Positions 26,129 to 34,927 of a DNA stretch of 64,000 bases are shown one piece after another. The stretch is from Micromonospora thermarum. GTDB taxonomy: Bacteria > Actinomycetota > Actinomycetes > Mycobacteriales > Micromonosporaceae. The DNA lies in assembly GCF_012034245.1 (NCBI RefSeq), contig NZ_JAATEO010000018.1, positions 1 through 64,000 on the forward strand. The letters are read 5' to 3'. The notes under the pieces are model-generated. The model was not told the origin of the DNA. It searched no databases and worked only from the letters and a program-made list of their open reading frames with translations. Position 1 is the stretch's first letter. Every line of letters begins with the position of its first letter. The position numbers and the translations under genes were made by a program.

Positions 26129-27382
26129 TCAGGCGGCCGAGTGCTGGTAGACCCGGTAGGCGTTGCGGTCCTGCACCGAGCCGTCGAGGCGGGCGAAGGA
26201 CAGGAACGCGGCCTGCATCCGCTCGGCGTACCGCTCGTTGAGGCGCATCAGGGTGACGCCGCGCACGAGGCGGATCACGTACGCCGAACGGATGTCGCCG
26301 AAGATGATCGACGCCGCGTTGGCGGCCGGGACCGGCATCGAGTTGTCGATCGCGTAGGCGCGGCCGTTGATGGTGGCGGGCATGCCCGCGGCCGGGACCG
26401 GGATCCACAGCGGCCGCTGGTCGGCGTCCTTCAGCTTGCGCAACACCTTCAGCGTCTGGTCGTGGAACACGTACCGGCTGTTGCTGTTGCGGTAGGCCGG
26501 GTCGACGGCGTGCTCCAGGTCGACCAGGTCGTCGTAGGTGACCGAGGTGGTCTGCCCGTTCGCGCCGGTCTTGCCGACCACGGCGTTGGACAGGATGCCC
26601 TCGGGCTGGTCGACGCCGGTGCCGGTGATCCACGCCCGGGCCGACCGGCGGCCGATGCGCTCGCCGAGCTTGCGGGACATCAGCCCGTCGACGTCGACGG
26701 CGGAGTCCTGCAACAGCGCGAACGGGAACTTCACCATCTTGCTGGAGACGATGTGGGCCTTCAGCTTGCGGCCGGTGAACTTGACGTCCTGCTCGGTGAC
26801 CTCGTCGTTCTCGCCGAGGAACTCGCCCTCGTTGCCGGTGTCGTCCATGCCGATCCACGGCAGGTCCGCACCGGTGTCGGTGGTGAGGGTCTCGGCGTAC
26901 TGGGCGATGCCGCCGAAGGCCTTCATCACGTCGACGAACTTGTTGCGGAACGAGTCCGGCACGAGGAAGCCGCCGGCGGTGTCGGCACCGGAGGTCTGGG
27001 CTCGACTCTCCAGCTCGACGTGGGCGCCCATGAGCAGGTCCCGGTCCTCGTTGGACAGGCGGGAGATGCCCTGGGTGAGGTAGCGGCGGAACGCCGCGGC
27101 GTAGCGCCGGTCGGCCTCGGCCTGGTCGCTGTCCTCGCCGCCGCCGTTGCCGCGGGCGGAGACGACGTCGTCCCGGTCGACCTCGTCGAGGCGGGCGGCC
27201 CGCTCGAACCGCTCGATGTCCGAGCTGGCCTCGTCGAGGTCGGTCTCGGCGGCGTCCCAGGCCTGCCGCTCCTCGGCGGTCAGGTCGCGGTTCTCCTCGT
27301 CGGCCCGGCGGCGGATCTCCTGCATCTGCGCCCAGGTGCGGTTCTGCCGCTCGACCGCCCGCCGCAGAAGGGTTGCGCTCAC
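26129..27382 (-). CDS. Major capsid protein, HK97 family
   Basis: 417 residues from GTG 27380-27382, preceded by AAGGAG. An N-terminal scaffold (delta) domain of about 110 residues is helical and charged (RRRADEENRDLTAEERQAWD), followed by the HK97 fold. Typical blocks are GGFLVPDSFRNKFVDVMKAF, ALLQDSAVDVDGLMSRKLGE and WITGTGVDQPEGIL. The next gene is the prohead protease, which would remove the delta domain. Confidence 0.95.
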   Translation of the reverse strand: MSATLLRRAVERQNRTWAQMQEIRRRADEENRDLTAEERQAWDAAETDLDEASSDIERFERAARLDEVDRDDVVSARGNGGGEDSDQAEADRRYAAAFRRYLTQGISRLSNEDRDLLMGAHVELESRAQTSGADTAGGFLVPDSFRNKFVDVMKAFGGIAQYAETLTTDTGADLPWIGMDDTGNEGEFLGENDEVTEQDVKFTGRKLKAHIVSSKMVKFPFALLQDSAVDVDGLMSRKLGERIGRRSARAWITGTGVDQPEGILSNAVVGKTGANGQTTSVTYDDLVDLEHAVDPAYRNSNSRYVFHDQTLKVLRKLKDADQRPLWIPVPAAGMPATINGRAYAIDNSMPVPAANAASIIFGDIRSAYVIRLVRGVTLMRLNERYAERMQAAFLSFARLDGSVQDRNAYRVYQHSAA

Positions 27383-27405
27383 GTGGTTCTCCTTGTCTGC
27401 CCTGT

Positions 27406-28197
27406 TCAGCGGGCGGGGTGGGCCAGGCGCGGGTAGCGCTTGGCGTAGCCGCGCATGACGCGGTCGACGTGCTCGGTGTGCCGGCGCTGCGCCGGCTGAT
27501 CGGCGGGCCGCTCGACCTGCTTGAGCAGCTCGCGCAGCTCTTCGCGGTGAGCGGCGCGGCGCTCGATGGCGTCGTAGTCGCCGCGGGACAGCAGCGCCGG
27601 CACCACCTGGCGCAGGGCGGCCTCGGTGTCGGCGTAGGCCGGGAATGTGACCGCGCTGACCTCGATGAGGTCGATGTCGCGGATGATCCGCAGGTCGGCG
27701 GTGTAGACCTCGACCTTGCCGTCGGCGCGGGGCTCCTCGACCTCGATCTCGGTCCACTCCGAGCCGCCCGGGGCGACCCAGAACCCGATCGACATGCCGG
27801 TGATGCGCCGCTTCTCGACGTTGCGGCGCAGGTCCCGGACGTAGGACAGCTCCTCGTCCAGCCCGGAGTCGACCTCGATACCCCGGTCGGTCTCGGTCAG
27901 GACCAGATCGCCGGCCGAGACCCGGGACACCAGGTAGTAGGTGTCGTGGTCGATCAGCATCCGCTGGTCGAACTCGGCCAGGGTCCGCGCCGCCGCACCC
28001 GAGGCGAACTCCTCGAAAAAGCCCCAGGTACGCGGGTTGCCGATTGCAGCGCGCACCCCGTACACGGCGGCCAGGCCGCCGAAACGGCTGCCGCCGTCGT
28101 CGGCGGCGCGCAGCTGCACGCCCGCCTGGTCCATGGCGAGGGTGCGCAGCTCGATCAGCTCGCCGCCGGGCTGTCCGGTGCGGCGCTCAGTCCTCAT
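27406..28197 (-). CDS. Prohead protease, HK97 (U35) family
   Basis: 263 residues. The catalytic region shows the His in MLIDHDTYYLVSR and Ser in RITGMSIGF, then a third conserved block EVSAVTFPAYADTEAAL. The C-terminal extension (about 200-263) is Arg-rich and helical. It processes capsid and scaffold during prohead maturation. Overlaps the portal gene end by 11 bases. Confidence 0.93.
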   Translation of the reverse strand: MRTERRTGQPGGELIELRTLAMDQAGVQLRAADDGGSRFGGLAAVYGVRAAIGNPRTWGFFEEFASGAAARTLAEFDQRMLIDHDTYYLVSRVSAGDLVLTETDRGIEVDSGLDEELSYVRDLRRNVEKRRITGMSIGFWVAPGGSEWTEIEVEEPRADGKVEVYTADLRIIRDIDLIEVSAVTFPAYADTEAALRQVVPALLSRGDYDAIERRAAHREELRELLKQVERPADQPAQRRHTEHVDRVMRGYAKRYPRLAHPAR

Positions 28198-29455
28198 CGT
28201 CGGACTCCTCGTCCTCGTCGTCGGGCGCCGGCGCCGGCGCGGGGGTCGGCTCCGGCTCCTCGCCGAGGGGGGTCATGTTGGCCGGCTGCAGGTAGCCCTG
28301 GCCCTTGCCGTCGGGGATCGGCGGCAGGTCCTCGTAGGCGCGGATCTCGTCGGCGTTCAGGCCGCCGACCTCGCGCAGCACCCTGTAGAAGGCGGCGCGG
28401 GCCTGGGCGTCGGCGCGCAGCAGGCCGTTGACGTTGTAGCGCACGTCGCGGTCGCGGCCGACGTCGGCGAACAGTTCCTTCTCGATGCGCTGCTCGGTCG
28501 GCGCCAACCACGTCGGGTGCAAATCGAAGGTGATCCACCCCTGCGCCTGCTGCTCCAGCCCCGTCCCCCAGCTGGTCGACTTGGCCGTCTCGAACAGCAG
28601 GAACAGCGGCGTGCCGAAGAACCGGGCGACCTCCGGGACGGCGAACTGCCGGGTCTCCAGGAACTGCGCGTCACGCAGCGGCATGGTGATCGGCGCGAAC
28701 TTCGCCTTGCTGTCGAGCACGGCGATCTTGTGGGCGTTGTCCGTGCCGGACATGCGGGCTTCCCAGCGCCGCTGCAGGGCCAGGGCCTGGGAATCCTTGA
28801 GGCGCTGCTCGACCTGCAGCACGCCCGACAGTTGGGCGCCGCGGGCGAAGAACTTGGCCCCGGACTTCTCCGCGGCCTGCGCCAGCGCGATCGCGCTGGC
28901 GGCGAGCCGGATCGGGGACAGGCCGGTGACGCCGTCGTAGTTCAGGCCGGGGATGTGCAGGATGTCCCGCGAGGTGAGAACCCGCTTGGTGCCCCAGTCG
29001 TCGGTGACCTCGAAGATCTTCCCGCCGGGGTTGAGGGCGGTGGGCTTGACCTTGCCGACCTTGTACCGGTCGGGGCTGATCGGCCACAGCTCCTTGACGG
29101 TGCCGGCGCGGTTGCGGACCTTCTGGATGGCCGCGTTGCCCCAGCCGAGGCGGTGGGCGTAGGTAAGCCGCCACAGCTCGAGGCGGGTCAGCTCGGGGTG
29201 CGGGTTGCGCAGCAGCGGCTCGGGCACCTTGACCCGGGTGTCCGGCTGGTAGGTGTGCAGCGGCAGCGCGGCCGCCACGCCGGAGGTGACCGCGATGCAC
29301 CGGTACACCGCCGACATCCGCAGCCCGGACGCCGGCGTGACGCTGATCCCGGCGTCCGTGGTGTCGCCGCCGAGGTACTCCAGCAGCGTGTCGGCGGTCA
29401 GCGGTGTCGACGGGTCCTGGATGTTGCGCCGGAACAGCCCCTGCAGGGCGGTCAC
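28187..29455 (-). CDS. Portal protein, HK97 family
   Basis: 422 residues from GTG 29453-29455. Conserved features are SAVYRCIAVTSGVAAALPLH near the N-terminus, a Leu/Arg middle (LTRLELWRLTYAHRLGWGNA), ILHIPGLNYDGVTGLSPIRL and the channel-helix region VPEVARFFGTPLFLLFE. Acidic disordered tail (DDEDEESDDED). Forms the dodecameric DNA entry ring. Its start overlaps the small membrane protein upstream (GTGA). Confidence 0.95.
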   Translation of the reverse strand: MTALQGLFRRNIQDPSTPLTADTLLEYLGGDTTDAGISVTPASGLRMSAVYRCIAVTSGVAAALPLHTYQPDTRVKVPEPLLRNPHPELTRLELWRLTYAHRLGWGNAAIQKVRNRAGTVKELWPISPDRYKVGKVKPTALNPGGKIFEVTDDWGTKRVLTSRDILHIPGLNYDGVTGLSPIRLAASAIALAQAAEKSGAKFFARGAQLSGVLQVEQRLKDSQALALQRRWEARMSGTDNAHKIAVLDSKAKFAPITMPLRDAQFLETRQFAVPEVARFFGTPLFLLFETAKSTSWGTGLEQQAQGWITFDLHPTWLAPTEQRIEKELFADVGRDRDVRYNVNGLLRADAQARAAFYRVLREVGGLNADEIRAYEDLPPIPDGKGQGYLQPANMTPLGEEPEPTPAPAPAPDDEDEESDDED

Positions 29456-29748
29456 GTGCGACTCCCGGCCCGGTACGCGGCCAGGGCCCGGGCGAGCCGC
29501 TCGGTCCAGTGCACGGTCGGGCGGCGCTTGGGCTTGGCAGCCGCCGCGCGGGCGTTGGAGGTCACGACCAGGACCACGCCGGCGACCAGCAGCGCCGCCG
29601 GCGGCCACACCGCGTACCCGAAGGCGACCAGGCACAGGTAGCCGGCGAGCTCCATCGCGTTGTTCAGCCGGGCGCCCCTGGGTCGTGGCGGGGCCTCGGC
29701 GACGCGGGCCGGCACCTCGCTGGCGGTCATCAGCTCGTCGTCCATCAC
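29452..29748 (-). CDS. Small membrane protein between terminase and portal
   Basis: 98 residues with two closely spaced helices (AMELAGYLCLVAFGYAVWPP and ALLVAGVVLVVTSN) and a basic C-terminus. Coupled to portal by a 4-base overlap and 13 bases from the terminase gene. A small two-helix protein here may be a cargo gene or an early holin/superinfection factor. No family recognised. Confidence 0.65.
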   Translation of the reverse strand: MMDDELMTASEVPARVAEAPPRPRGARLNNAMELAGYLCLVAFGYAVWPPAALLVAGVVLVVTSNARAAAAKPKRRPTVHWTERLARALAAYRAGSRT

Positions 29749-29761
29749 AGGGGGCCTTTCG

Positions 29762-31285
29762 TCACCAGAGGTTGGGTGGTCCGTCCTCGACCAGGAGGTG
29801 CGCGCGGGTGTCCAGCGCCCAGGTGGCGAGCGTCACGGCCTCGAGGCAGGAGATCTCCGCCGAGCCCTTGCGGCCCCACGCCTGCGCGCCGTCGCCGATC
29901 TCGCGGACCGTCGCACCGGCCAGGGCGTTGCTCAGCTGCAGCTGGTCGCGGTGCCTTGCTGCGAGCTGGACGGCGGCGTCGACGAACAGCCCGAACGCCG
30001 CGCCCATGTCCGCCCCGGAGGTGACCGCCAGGTCGCCGCGCTGCGGCTGGTCCGGGTCCTCCGGTTCGCGGATGCCGACCTTGTTGAGTGCGGCGATCAC
30101 CGATGCGGCGGGGCCGCGGGCGTCGATCGCGATGGCGACCGGGTCGTGCTTCTTGCGGAGCTTGACCAGCCGCTTGACCAGCCAGTGTGTGCCCGGGGCG
30201 TGGGCGATGATCTCCCAGTGCAGCAGCCCGTCCGCGCGGCGGCCGCACACCGCGATCGCCGCATACCGGCGGTTCTTGGCGATCGCCACGCCGAACGCGA
30301 CGTCTCCGACCCGCCGGGAGTCCTTGTCGGCCAGGTCCCGCCACAGCTCCGGGGAGATCGGCCCGCCCTCGGCCTTGATCTGCACCGGCCAGATGCAGAG
30401 GCGCTCGCGGGCGAACCCGGCCGGCGACATGGCGCGGTACTCGGTGTCCTGGATCCACTTGACGGTGATCCGGATGCCGAGTGCGGGGTTGGTGGCGGCC
30501 CAGTTCGCCGGCGACCCGAGGTCGATCTTGTCGAGGTTGTCCAGGTCCCCGGCCAGGCCCCAGTCCCGCCACAGCAGCGACGGGTCGGTGCCGGACTCGC
30601 CGCGCTCGCGCAGCGCGTAGAGCACCTCGCCGGACTCGCCGTCCAGCGGCGGCGAGCTGGCGTAGATGATCTGCGGGTTGCCGGTCACCGTCCGGGCCGA
30701 CATGGTCGGCATCAGCGCGTCCTGCTGCGCCCGGGTATAGGCGTAGGCCTCGTCGACGATGACCACGTCGCCGGAGAAGCCGCGGCCGCTGCCTTTGCTG
30801 CGGGCGATGAACTTGATCCGCTGGCCGGTGGACCTGCGCAGGAAGCCGTGGTAGCCGTTGCCGCTGCTGACCTTGATGTCGCCTGGCTCGAGGACGCCGG
30901 CCTTCTCCAGCGCCTCGAAGAGCTGCCCGAGCCGTCCGAAGAGCTCCAGCGCGGTCTTGACCTCGTGCGCCGTCCAGATGATCAGCTTCTCGCCGAGCAG
31001 GATCATGCCGGCGAGGACCCGGGCCTCGAGGATTGCCGACTTGCCGTTCTGCCGGCCCAGGATCTCCGCGCACTCCAGGCACGTGAACTTGCCGTCCTCG
31101 CCGATGGCGAGCATCAGCGTCAGCGAGTCCTGCTGCCACGGGTCGAGGAACAGCCCGGCGATCTGCGCGAGCTCGATCGCCTCGGGCCCGTACGAGTCGA
31201 CGTACGGGGGGTGGGTGTTAACCCGCGGGTGGCGAGCGCCTCTTACGGGCAATCCGAGCGGTGAGGTCTGCAACGCTGCCTCCAC
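29762..31285 (-). CDS. Terminase large subunit
   Basis: About 500 residues. The ATPase domain has a Walker A-like segment GRQNGKSAIL, Walker B DVVIVDEAYAY and the coupling region PQIIYASSPP. The C-terminal nuclease domain shows the first Asp in VGDVAFGVAIAKNRR and VAIAIDARGPAASVIAAL. Cuts and packages DNA with the small subunit. The exact start is uncertain: GTG at 31294 or 31285, or TTG at 31273 with GGAGG five bases before it. All overlap the small subunit gene. Confidence 0.93.
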   Translation of the reverse strand: MEAALQTSPLGLPVRGARHPRVNTHPPYVDSYGPEAIELAQIAGLFLDPWQQDSLTLMLAIGEDGKFTCLECAEILGRQNGKSAILEARVLAGMILLGEKLIIWTAHEVKTALELFGRLGQLFEALEKAGVLEPGDIKVSSGNGYHGFLRRSTGQRIKFIARSKGSGRGFSGDVVIVDEAYAYTRAQQDALMPTMSARTVTGNPQIIYASSPPLDGESGEVLYALRERGESGTDPSLLWRDWGLAGDLDNLDKIDLGSPANWAATNPALGIRITVKWIQDTEYRAMSPAGFARERLCIWPVQIKAEGGPISPELWRDLADKDSRRVGDVAFGVAIAKNRRYAAIAVCGRRADGLLHWEIIAHAPGTHWLVKRLVKLRKKHDPVAIAIDARGPAASVIAALNKVGIREPEDPDQPQRGDLAVTSGADMGAAFGLFVDAAVQLAARHRDQLQLSNALAGATVREIGDGAQAWGRKGSAEISCLEAVTLATWALDTRAHLLVEDGPPNLW

Positions 31286-31901
31286 CTGGACCACCCGCCG
31301 CGGCCGCGGCCGGCGAGGCCTGCCCGTCGCCGGTGGCCACCACCGCGGCCGCCGGCGGCGGCGGCTCACTGCGCGGTGCCGCGGCCGACGCAGCGGGGCG
31401 GCCGGTCGCGCCGGCACGCGCCCGGGCGAGATCGCCGAGGACCTGGCGCAGCGCGAGGGCCTGCTGCCGGGACTCGGTCAGCGCCTTGTCGATGATCACG
31501 ACCACGCTGTCTCCGCCGTCTCCGACGAGCGGGACGAACCGCGCCCACTCGCGGCTCTCGCCGCGCAGGAACGCGTCCAGGCGGTCGCACCGGTCGGCCA
31601 GCCGGCACGCCTCCTCGAGGAGCACCAGCTCGGTCGCGGTCAGCGGGCCCTGGTCGAGGACCTGCCGCCACAGCCGCCGGCCCCGCGCCTCCAACACGGG
31701 CGGTGACGGCGTGACCGGTGCCGTCACGGCCGCGGCGGGTGTCACGGCCGGGTCGGTCACGGCTGTCACACCCGGGGATGTCACGGTCTCTGTCACGGCC
31801 GCGGCCAGGGCGTCAGGGCACCGCTGCGGGTCGCAAAACCGGTGGTCATCGTCCTTGTGGGCGCGGGAGCGGCGCTGCCTCTGCGCGGCTGTGAGGGCCA
31901 T
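31218..31901 (-). CDS. Terminase small subunit (putative)
   Basis: 227 residues. N-terminal basic Cys pair region (FCDPQRCPDALAAA), a Thr/Val/Pro linker with repeated VT.AVT motifs (38-68), then a helical core (VLLEEACRLADRCDRLDAFL, DKALTESRQQALALRQVLGD) of the kind seen in actinophage small terminases, and a Pro/Ala-rich tail. Located directly upstream of and overlapping the large subunit. Identification rests on the helical core and position. Confidence 0.75.
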   Translation of the reverse strand: MALTAAQRQRRSRAHKDDDHRFCDPQRCPDALAAAVTETVTSPGVTAVTDPAVTPAAAVTAPVTPSPPVLEARGRRLWRQVLDQGPLTATELVLLEEACRLADRCDRLDAFLRGESREWARFVPLVGDGGDSVVVIIDKALTESRQQALALRQVLGDLARARAGATGRPAASAAAPRSEPPPPAAAVVATGDGQASPAAAAAGGPGGGSVADLTARIARKRRSPPAG

Positions 31902-32009
31902 CCGCGCCGCCCTCCCGAGAATCTGTCACGTGACGGGGGAGAGATGGGAGCCTGGAGCGTGGGGTCACCCAGGCCGGCCCGTCAACTTTCCAGGCCCCCC
32001 TACCCTGCG

Positions 32010-32291
32010 TCACCAGTCCTCACTGGTCACCAAGGTCGGCAGGGCCTGCTTGTTTCCTCGCGACTGGTTGCACTTGCGACCACACTCGGGGCAGCCCGTC
32101 ACTCCGTGGGCTGGGCGCATGGCGTGTGGGTCGATGGGCTGCGTGCTGTCCACGCTGATCGGTATCAGGTGGTCCGCGTCAGTAGCACCAGGGTGTCCAC
32201 ACAGGTGGCACACGTGCCCGTAGATCAGGAACATGCTGTCCCTGGCCCTGCGGTAGGGGCGTCCTACACGGTGCCTGCTGCGGGGGGCCAT
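32010..32291 (-). CDS. HNH endonuclease
   Basis: 93 residues, compact HNH fold with CHLCG, the DADHLIPIS motif (first H of HNH) and the zinc pair CPECGRKCNQSRGNK. In many HK97-like phages a small HNH protein next to the terminase is needed for cos cutting and packaging. Gene order here (HNH, small, large terminase) matches that. Confidence 0.9.
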   Translation of the reverse strand: MAPRSRHRVGRPYRRARDSMFLIYGHVCHLCGHPGATDADHLIPISVDSTQPIDPHAMRPAHGVTGCPECGRKCNQSRGNKQALPTLVTSEDW

Positions 32292-32331
32292 CCGTAGACT
32301 CCCTTGCAGCAGCCCTTACAGGAGGCACCCG

Positions 32332-32535
32332 ATGGCCCAGGGCCAGCCTGAGCAGCCCGATCTGCCGACCAGCCCGATCAGCGCCCTGCAGTCCGACGCG
32401 ATCAGCCTGCATGAGCTGCACAGTGCCTACGTGCAGGCCGGATTCACCGAGGACCAGGCGATGCAGCTGGCCTGCGCGGTGATCGCCTCTGCGGTCCAGG
32501 CGCACGTCATGGCCGCCGAGATCCGACGCCTGTAA
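32332..32535 (+). CDS. Small rightward protein inside late operon (moron-like)
   Basis: 67 residues from ATG 32332, with AGGAGG about 12 bases upstream. Gln/Ala-rich helices (SLHELHSAYVQAGFTEDQAM). It runs against all neighbours, so it needs its own promoter, probably within 32292-32331. The C-terminal half (AVIASAVQAHVMAAEIRRL) is an amphipathic helix. Function unknown; orientation and own control suggest expression in the lysogen. Confidence 0.65.
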   Translation: MAQGQPEQPDLPTSPISALQSDAISLHELHSAYVQAGFTEDQAMQLACAVIASAVQAHVMAAEIRRL

Positions 32536-32544
32536 GGTGCGGCC

Positions 32545-32766
32545 ATGACCGACGCGGCCAAGGGCATCACGGTGACCACCTACGACCAGCGCGACGAGAA
32601 GGCCGACACCGCCGCGCACCCGAACGCGACCGGGGTCGAGGTCATGGACCATCACCTGCTGGTGCTGCAGGGCGGCAAGACCCTGGCGGTCTACGCGCCC
32701 GGCTGGTGGGCCAGCGCCGTGGTGAACGAGGCCACCTCGTCGACGACCGCCAGCCCGCCGCAGTAG
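32545..32766 (+). CDS. Second small rightward moron-like protein
   Basis: 73 residues from ATG 32545, ten bases after the previous stop, so the two form a mini-operon. Beta-rich: KGITVTTYDQRDEKADTAAH, VMDHHLLVLQGGKTLAVYAP. Looks like a single small beta sheet domain. Overlaps the 3' part of a leftward ORF (32691-32963), so one of the two may not be translated. Confidence 0.6.
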   Translation: MTDAAKGITVTTYDQRDEKADTAAHPNATGVEVMDHHLLVLQGGKTLAVYAPGWWASAVVNEATSSTTASPPQ

Positions 32767-32963
32767 CCGCGCGCTGCTGGCGGGTGCAGCCGCGGCGGGC
32801 AGCACGGCGCCCGCACGCCACGAACGGCGAGGGCGGCCAGGCGCAGCTGCCTGTCCCCGTACGCCGTCGCCATCTCGAGCTCGGCGGCGAAGCGGCGCAG
32901 CGCCTCGAGCGGGTCCGGGCGGCCGGCGGGCTTGCCGGCTGGTCGGCCGATCGCCTTGCTCAT
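32691..32963 (-). CDS. Small leftward hypothetical protein (overlaps antisense gene)
   Basis: 90 residues starting MSKAIGRPAGKPAGRPDPLE. The N-terminal 50 residues look genuine (ALRRFAAELEMATAYGDRQL), with a basic opening and an amphipathic helix. The C-terminal 25 residues are antisense to the rightward gene at 32545-32766 and read like shadow sequence. Confidence 0.4.
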   Translation of the reverse strand: MSKAIGRPAGKPAGRPDPLEALRRFAAELEMATAYGDRQLRLAALAVRGVRAPCCPPRLHPPAARGYCGGLAVVDEVASFTTALAHQPGA

Positions 32964-32978
32964 CGCAGCCCCGGCCGC

Positions 32979-33284
32979 TCAGTCGCAGTCGACGTCGTCG
33001 TCGACCGGAACGATCACCGGGTAGACGATCGGCCGGCCGTCCTGGTAGCGGGTCTTGTAGACGGTCGGCCGGCTCACCGGTTGCCGCGGTCGGCTCGGCG
33101 CCCGGTACGCGGGGGCCTTCGGCGCGGCGGGTGCCTGCACGGCGGGCGGCCGCGGCGGTGACGGCGCCGCGCAGGCGGGCCCGGCGACGACCGCGGCCAC
33201 GACGCCGACCGCCATCAGCAGCAGCGCCAGGATCACCAGGATCGAGGCCGCGACCTTCATCGCCGGCGGCGTTGTGTGACCCAT
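32979..33284 (-). CDS. Pro-rich secreted or single-helix membrane protein
   Basis: 101 residues from ATG 33282-33284. One hydrophobic helix (VAASILVILALLLMAVGVVA), then a Pro/Ala-rich stalk and a C-terminal segment VYKTRYQDGRPIVYPVIVPV with an acidic end. A type II anchored protein of unknown function. Confidence 0.6.
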   Translation of the reverse strand: MGHTTPPAMKVAASILVILALLLMAVGVVAAVVAGPACAAPSPPRPPAVQAPAAPKAPAYRAPSRPRQPVSRPTVYKTRYQDGRPIVYPVIVPVDDDVDCD

Positions 33285-33346
33285 CGGAGCCGTCCCCCTC
33301 AGATCGAGCTTCTCGCCGACTCGTGCCGGCGAGTACGAACCGTTCG

Positions 33347-33679
33347 TTATGGCCGGATGACGTCGCCGCCGGTGGCGACCATCGGAACGGCGGCCGCCAG
33401 AGCGTCCGGGCTCGGCGCGTGCGCGTCGAAGACCACCACGTCGGCGGTGAGCCCGCGGAACCGGTCGCTGCCGCTGACGCCGAACGCCACGCAGCCGCGG
33501 CCGCCGATGGCGGTGATGCGCTCGCCTCCCCTGGCACGCCGGATCCGCTCGCCGGGCAGGGCGTGCGCGGCCACCTCGGCGAACGCGAGGCGGGCGAGAT
33601 GCGGCGTTTCGGCCAGCACGACGACGCGGCGGCCGTCGCGCATGTCCGCCAGTACGCCGGCGGCGGTGTAGCGGTTCAC
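33347..33679 (-). CDS. Hypothetical protein with ATPase-like beta-strand motif
   Basis: 110 residues starting MNRYTAAGVLADMRDGRRVV. The segment TADVVVFDAHAP resembles a Walker B strand, and the opening resembles the first strand and helix of a RecA/terminase-like fold. No P-loop is present, so it is not a complete ATPase. Similar truncated domains occur in early operons of actinophages. Function unknown. Confidence 0.6.
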   Translation of the reverse strand: MNRYTAAGVLADMRDGRRVVVLAETPHLARLAFAEVAAHALPGERIRRARGGERITAIGGRGCVAFGVSGSDRFRGLTADVVVFDAHAPSPDALAAAVPMVATGGDVIRP

Positions 33680-33706
33680 GGTGGCCCTTCTCTGTCGCGG
33701 CGCGGG

Positions 33707-34444
33707 TCAGCCGGCACGGTTGGCCTCCTCGGCGGCGGTGAGTCGCTCGCGGGCGATGGCGGCGTAGTGGGCGGTGTACTCGACGCCCACGAATGGGCGG
33801 CCGCTGGCCAGGGCGGCGACGCCGGTGGATCCGGACCCGGCGAACGGGTCGAGCACCGTGCCGCCGGGCGGGCACACCTTGATCAGGTCGGTGAGCAGTT
33901 CGACGGGCTTCTGGGTGATGTGCCGGCGGTTGGCGCCGCGGGGTTGGCTGGCGGAGTAGAGGCCGGGCAGGCAGACGGGGTTGCGGGTGGCGTCGACGGG
34001 CCCGTTGCTGCCCCAGAGGATGTATTCGCAGCTGGCGGCGAAGCCGCCGCGGCGGGGCCGGTGGATGGGCTTGTGCCAGGGGATGACGCCGCGCCAGAGC
34101 CAGCCTCCGATCTGCAGCGCGTCGCTGGTGGCGGCGAGCTGCCGCCAGTCGGTGAACACCAGGAGGCTGGCGCCGGGCCGGCTGGCGGCGAGGCAGTGGG
34201 CGAGGAGCAGGCCGAGCCAGGCGGTGTACGAGCGCTGGTCGCGGTTGTCGCCGGCGAAGTCGGCGAGGCCGTGCTGCGCGTCGCCGGAGACGTACTTGTC
34301 GCGGGCGGTGGTGCTGACCCGGTCTGACTGGGTGCGCCCGCCGCTGTTGTAGGGCGGGTCGGCGAGGACCAGGTCGACCTGGCCGGGCGTCAGGGTGGGC
34401 AGGATGGCGAGCGCGTCGCCGTGGTGCAGGGTCCAGGAGAGCAT
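33707..34444 (-). CDS. Orphan DNA N6-adenine/N4-cytosine methyltransferase (beta class)
   Basis: 245 residues. Catalytic motif IV is DPPYNSGGR near residue 30 and the SAM motif I is DPFAGSGSTG near residue 200, so the order IV then I is that of beta-class enzymes. Conserved HITQKPVELLTDLI precedes motif I. No restriction endonuclease is adjacent, so it is likely an anti-restriction or regulatory phage methylase. Confidence 0.93.
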   Translation of the reverse strand: MLSWTLHHGDALAILPTLTPGQVDLVLADPPYNSGGRTQSDRVSTTARDKYVSGDAQHGLADFAGDNRDQRSYTAWLGLLLAHCLAASRPGASLLVFTDWRQLAATSDALQIGGWLWRGVIPWHKPIHRPRRGGFAASCEYILWGSNGPVDATRNPVCLPGLYSASQPRGANRRHITQKPVELLTDLIKVCPPGGTVLDPFAGSGSTGVAALASGRPFVGVEYTAHYAAIARERLTAAEEANRAG

Positions 34445-34474
34445 GTGGCGATTCCGGTCGGGCCGGTGTCGCCG

Positions 34475-34753
34475 TCAGGCCGCCAGGCCGAACAGGGCCG
34501 GTGCCGGGGCGGGGGCGTTGGCGCGTTTCCGGCCGCGGCCGGAGGCGTCGGTGGCCGCCTCGGCGGCGGTGACTTCGTCGAGCAGATACCAGGTGGTGCC
34601 GCGGCCGCGTCCGGGCCGATTGAAGCGCTGGATGCGGCCGCGGCGGGCCCAGGAGCGGATGAGGTCGACGGTCACGTCGGGGCACCGCAGGTGCACGACG
34701 ATCGCCTCGGCGGTGCCGTAACGGCGGCCGCCGATGGTGAGGATGCCGGTCAC
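34475..34753 (-). CDS. MerR/excisionase-like winged HTH protein
   Basis: 92 residues from GTG 34751-34753. The fold matches a small winged HTH: GTAEAIVVHLRCPDVTVDLI, then RSWARRGRIQRFNRPG and the wing TTWYLLDEV. Basic low-complexity tail. Likely a DNA-binding regulator of the early operon. Overlaps the stop of the 50-residue gene upstream. Confidence 0.7.
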   Translation of the reverse strand: MTGILTIGGRRYGTAEAIVVHLRCPDVTVDLIRSWARRGRIQRFNRPGRGRGTTWYLLDEVTAAEAATDASGRGRKRANAPAPAPALFGLAA

Positions 34754-34902
34754 CGGGTGCTGCCGGTGGTGGGTGGTCTGTCAGCCGGGGCGGGCCGGGG
34801 GCGGCGACGCCGGCGGGGGCGAGTGGTTTTCGGAGCGGTGGTGCCGTCGATCGCGCGCCCGAGGGGGGCGACGGCGGTGACCTGCTCGGCGAGGCTGGGC
34901 AA
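34750..34902 (-). CDS. Very small Arg/Pro-rich protein
   Basis: 50 residues if started at TTG 34900-34902, which has GGAAGGGAG six bases upstream. The sequence begins MPSLAEQVTAVAPLGRAIDG and ends in a basic Pro/Arg run. The stop overlaps the next GTG start (GTGA), the same coupling used through the operon. Tentative because of its size and composition. Confidence 0.4.
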   Translation of the reverse strand: MPSLAEQVTAVAPLGRAIDGTTAPKTTRPRRRRRPRPAPADRPPTTGSTR

Positions 34903-34927
34903 CGGGTGCTCCCTTCCCCGCCGGTGG

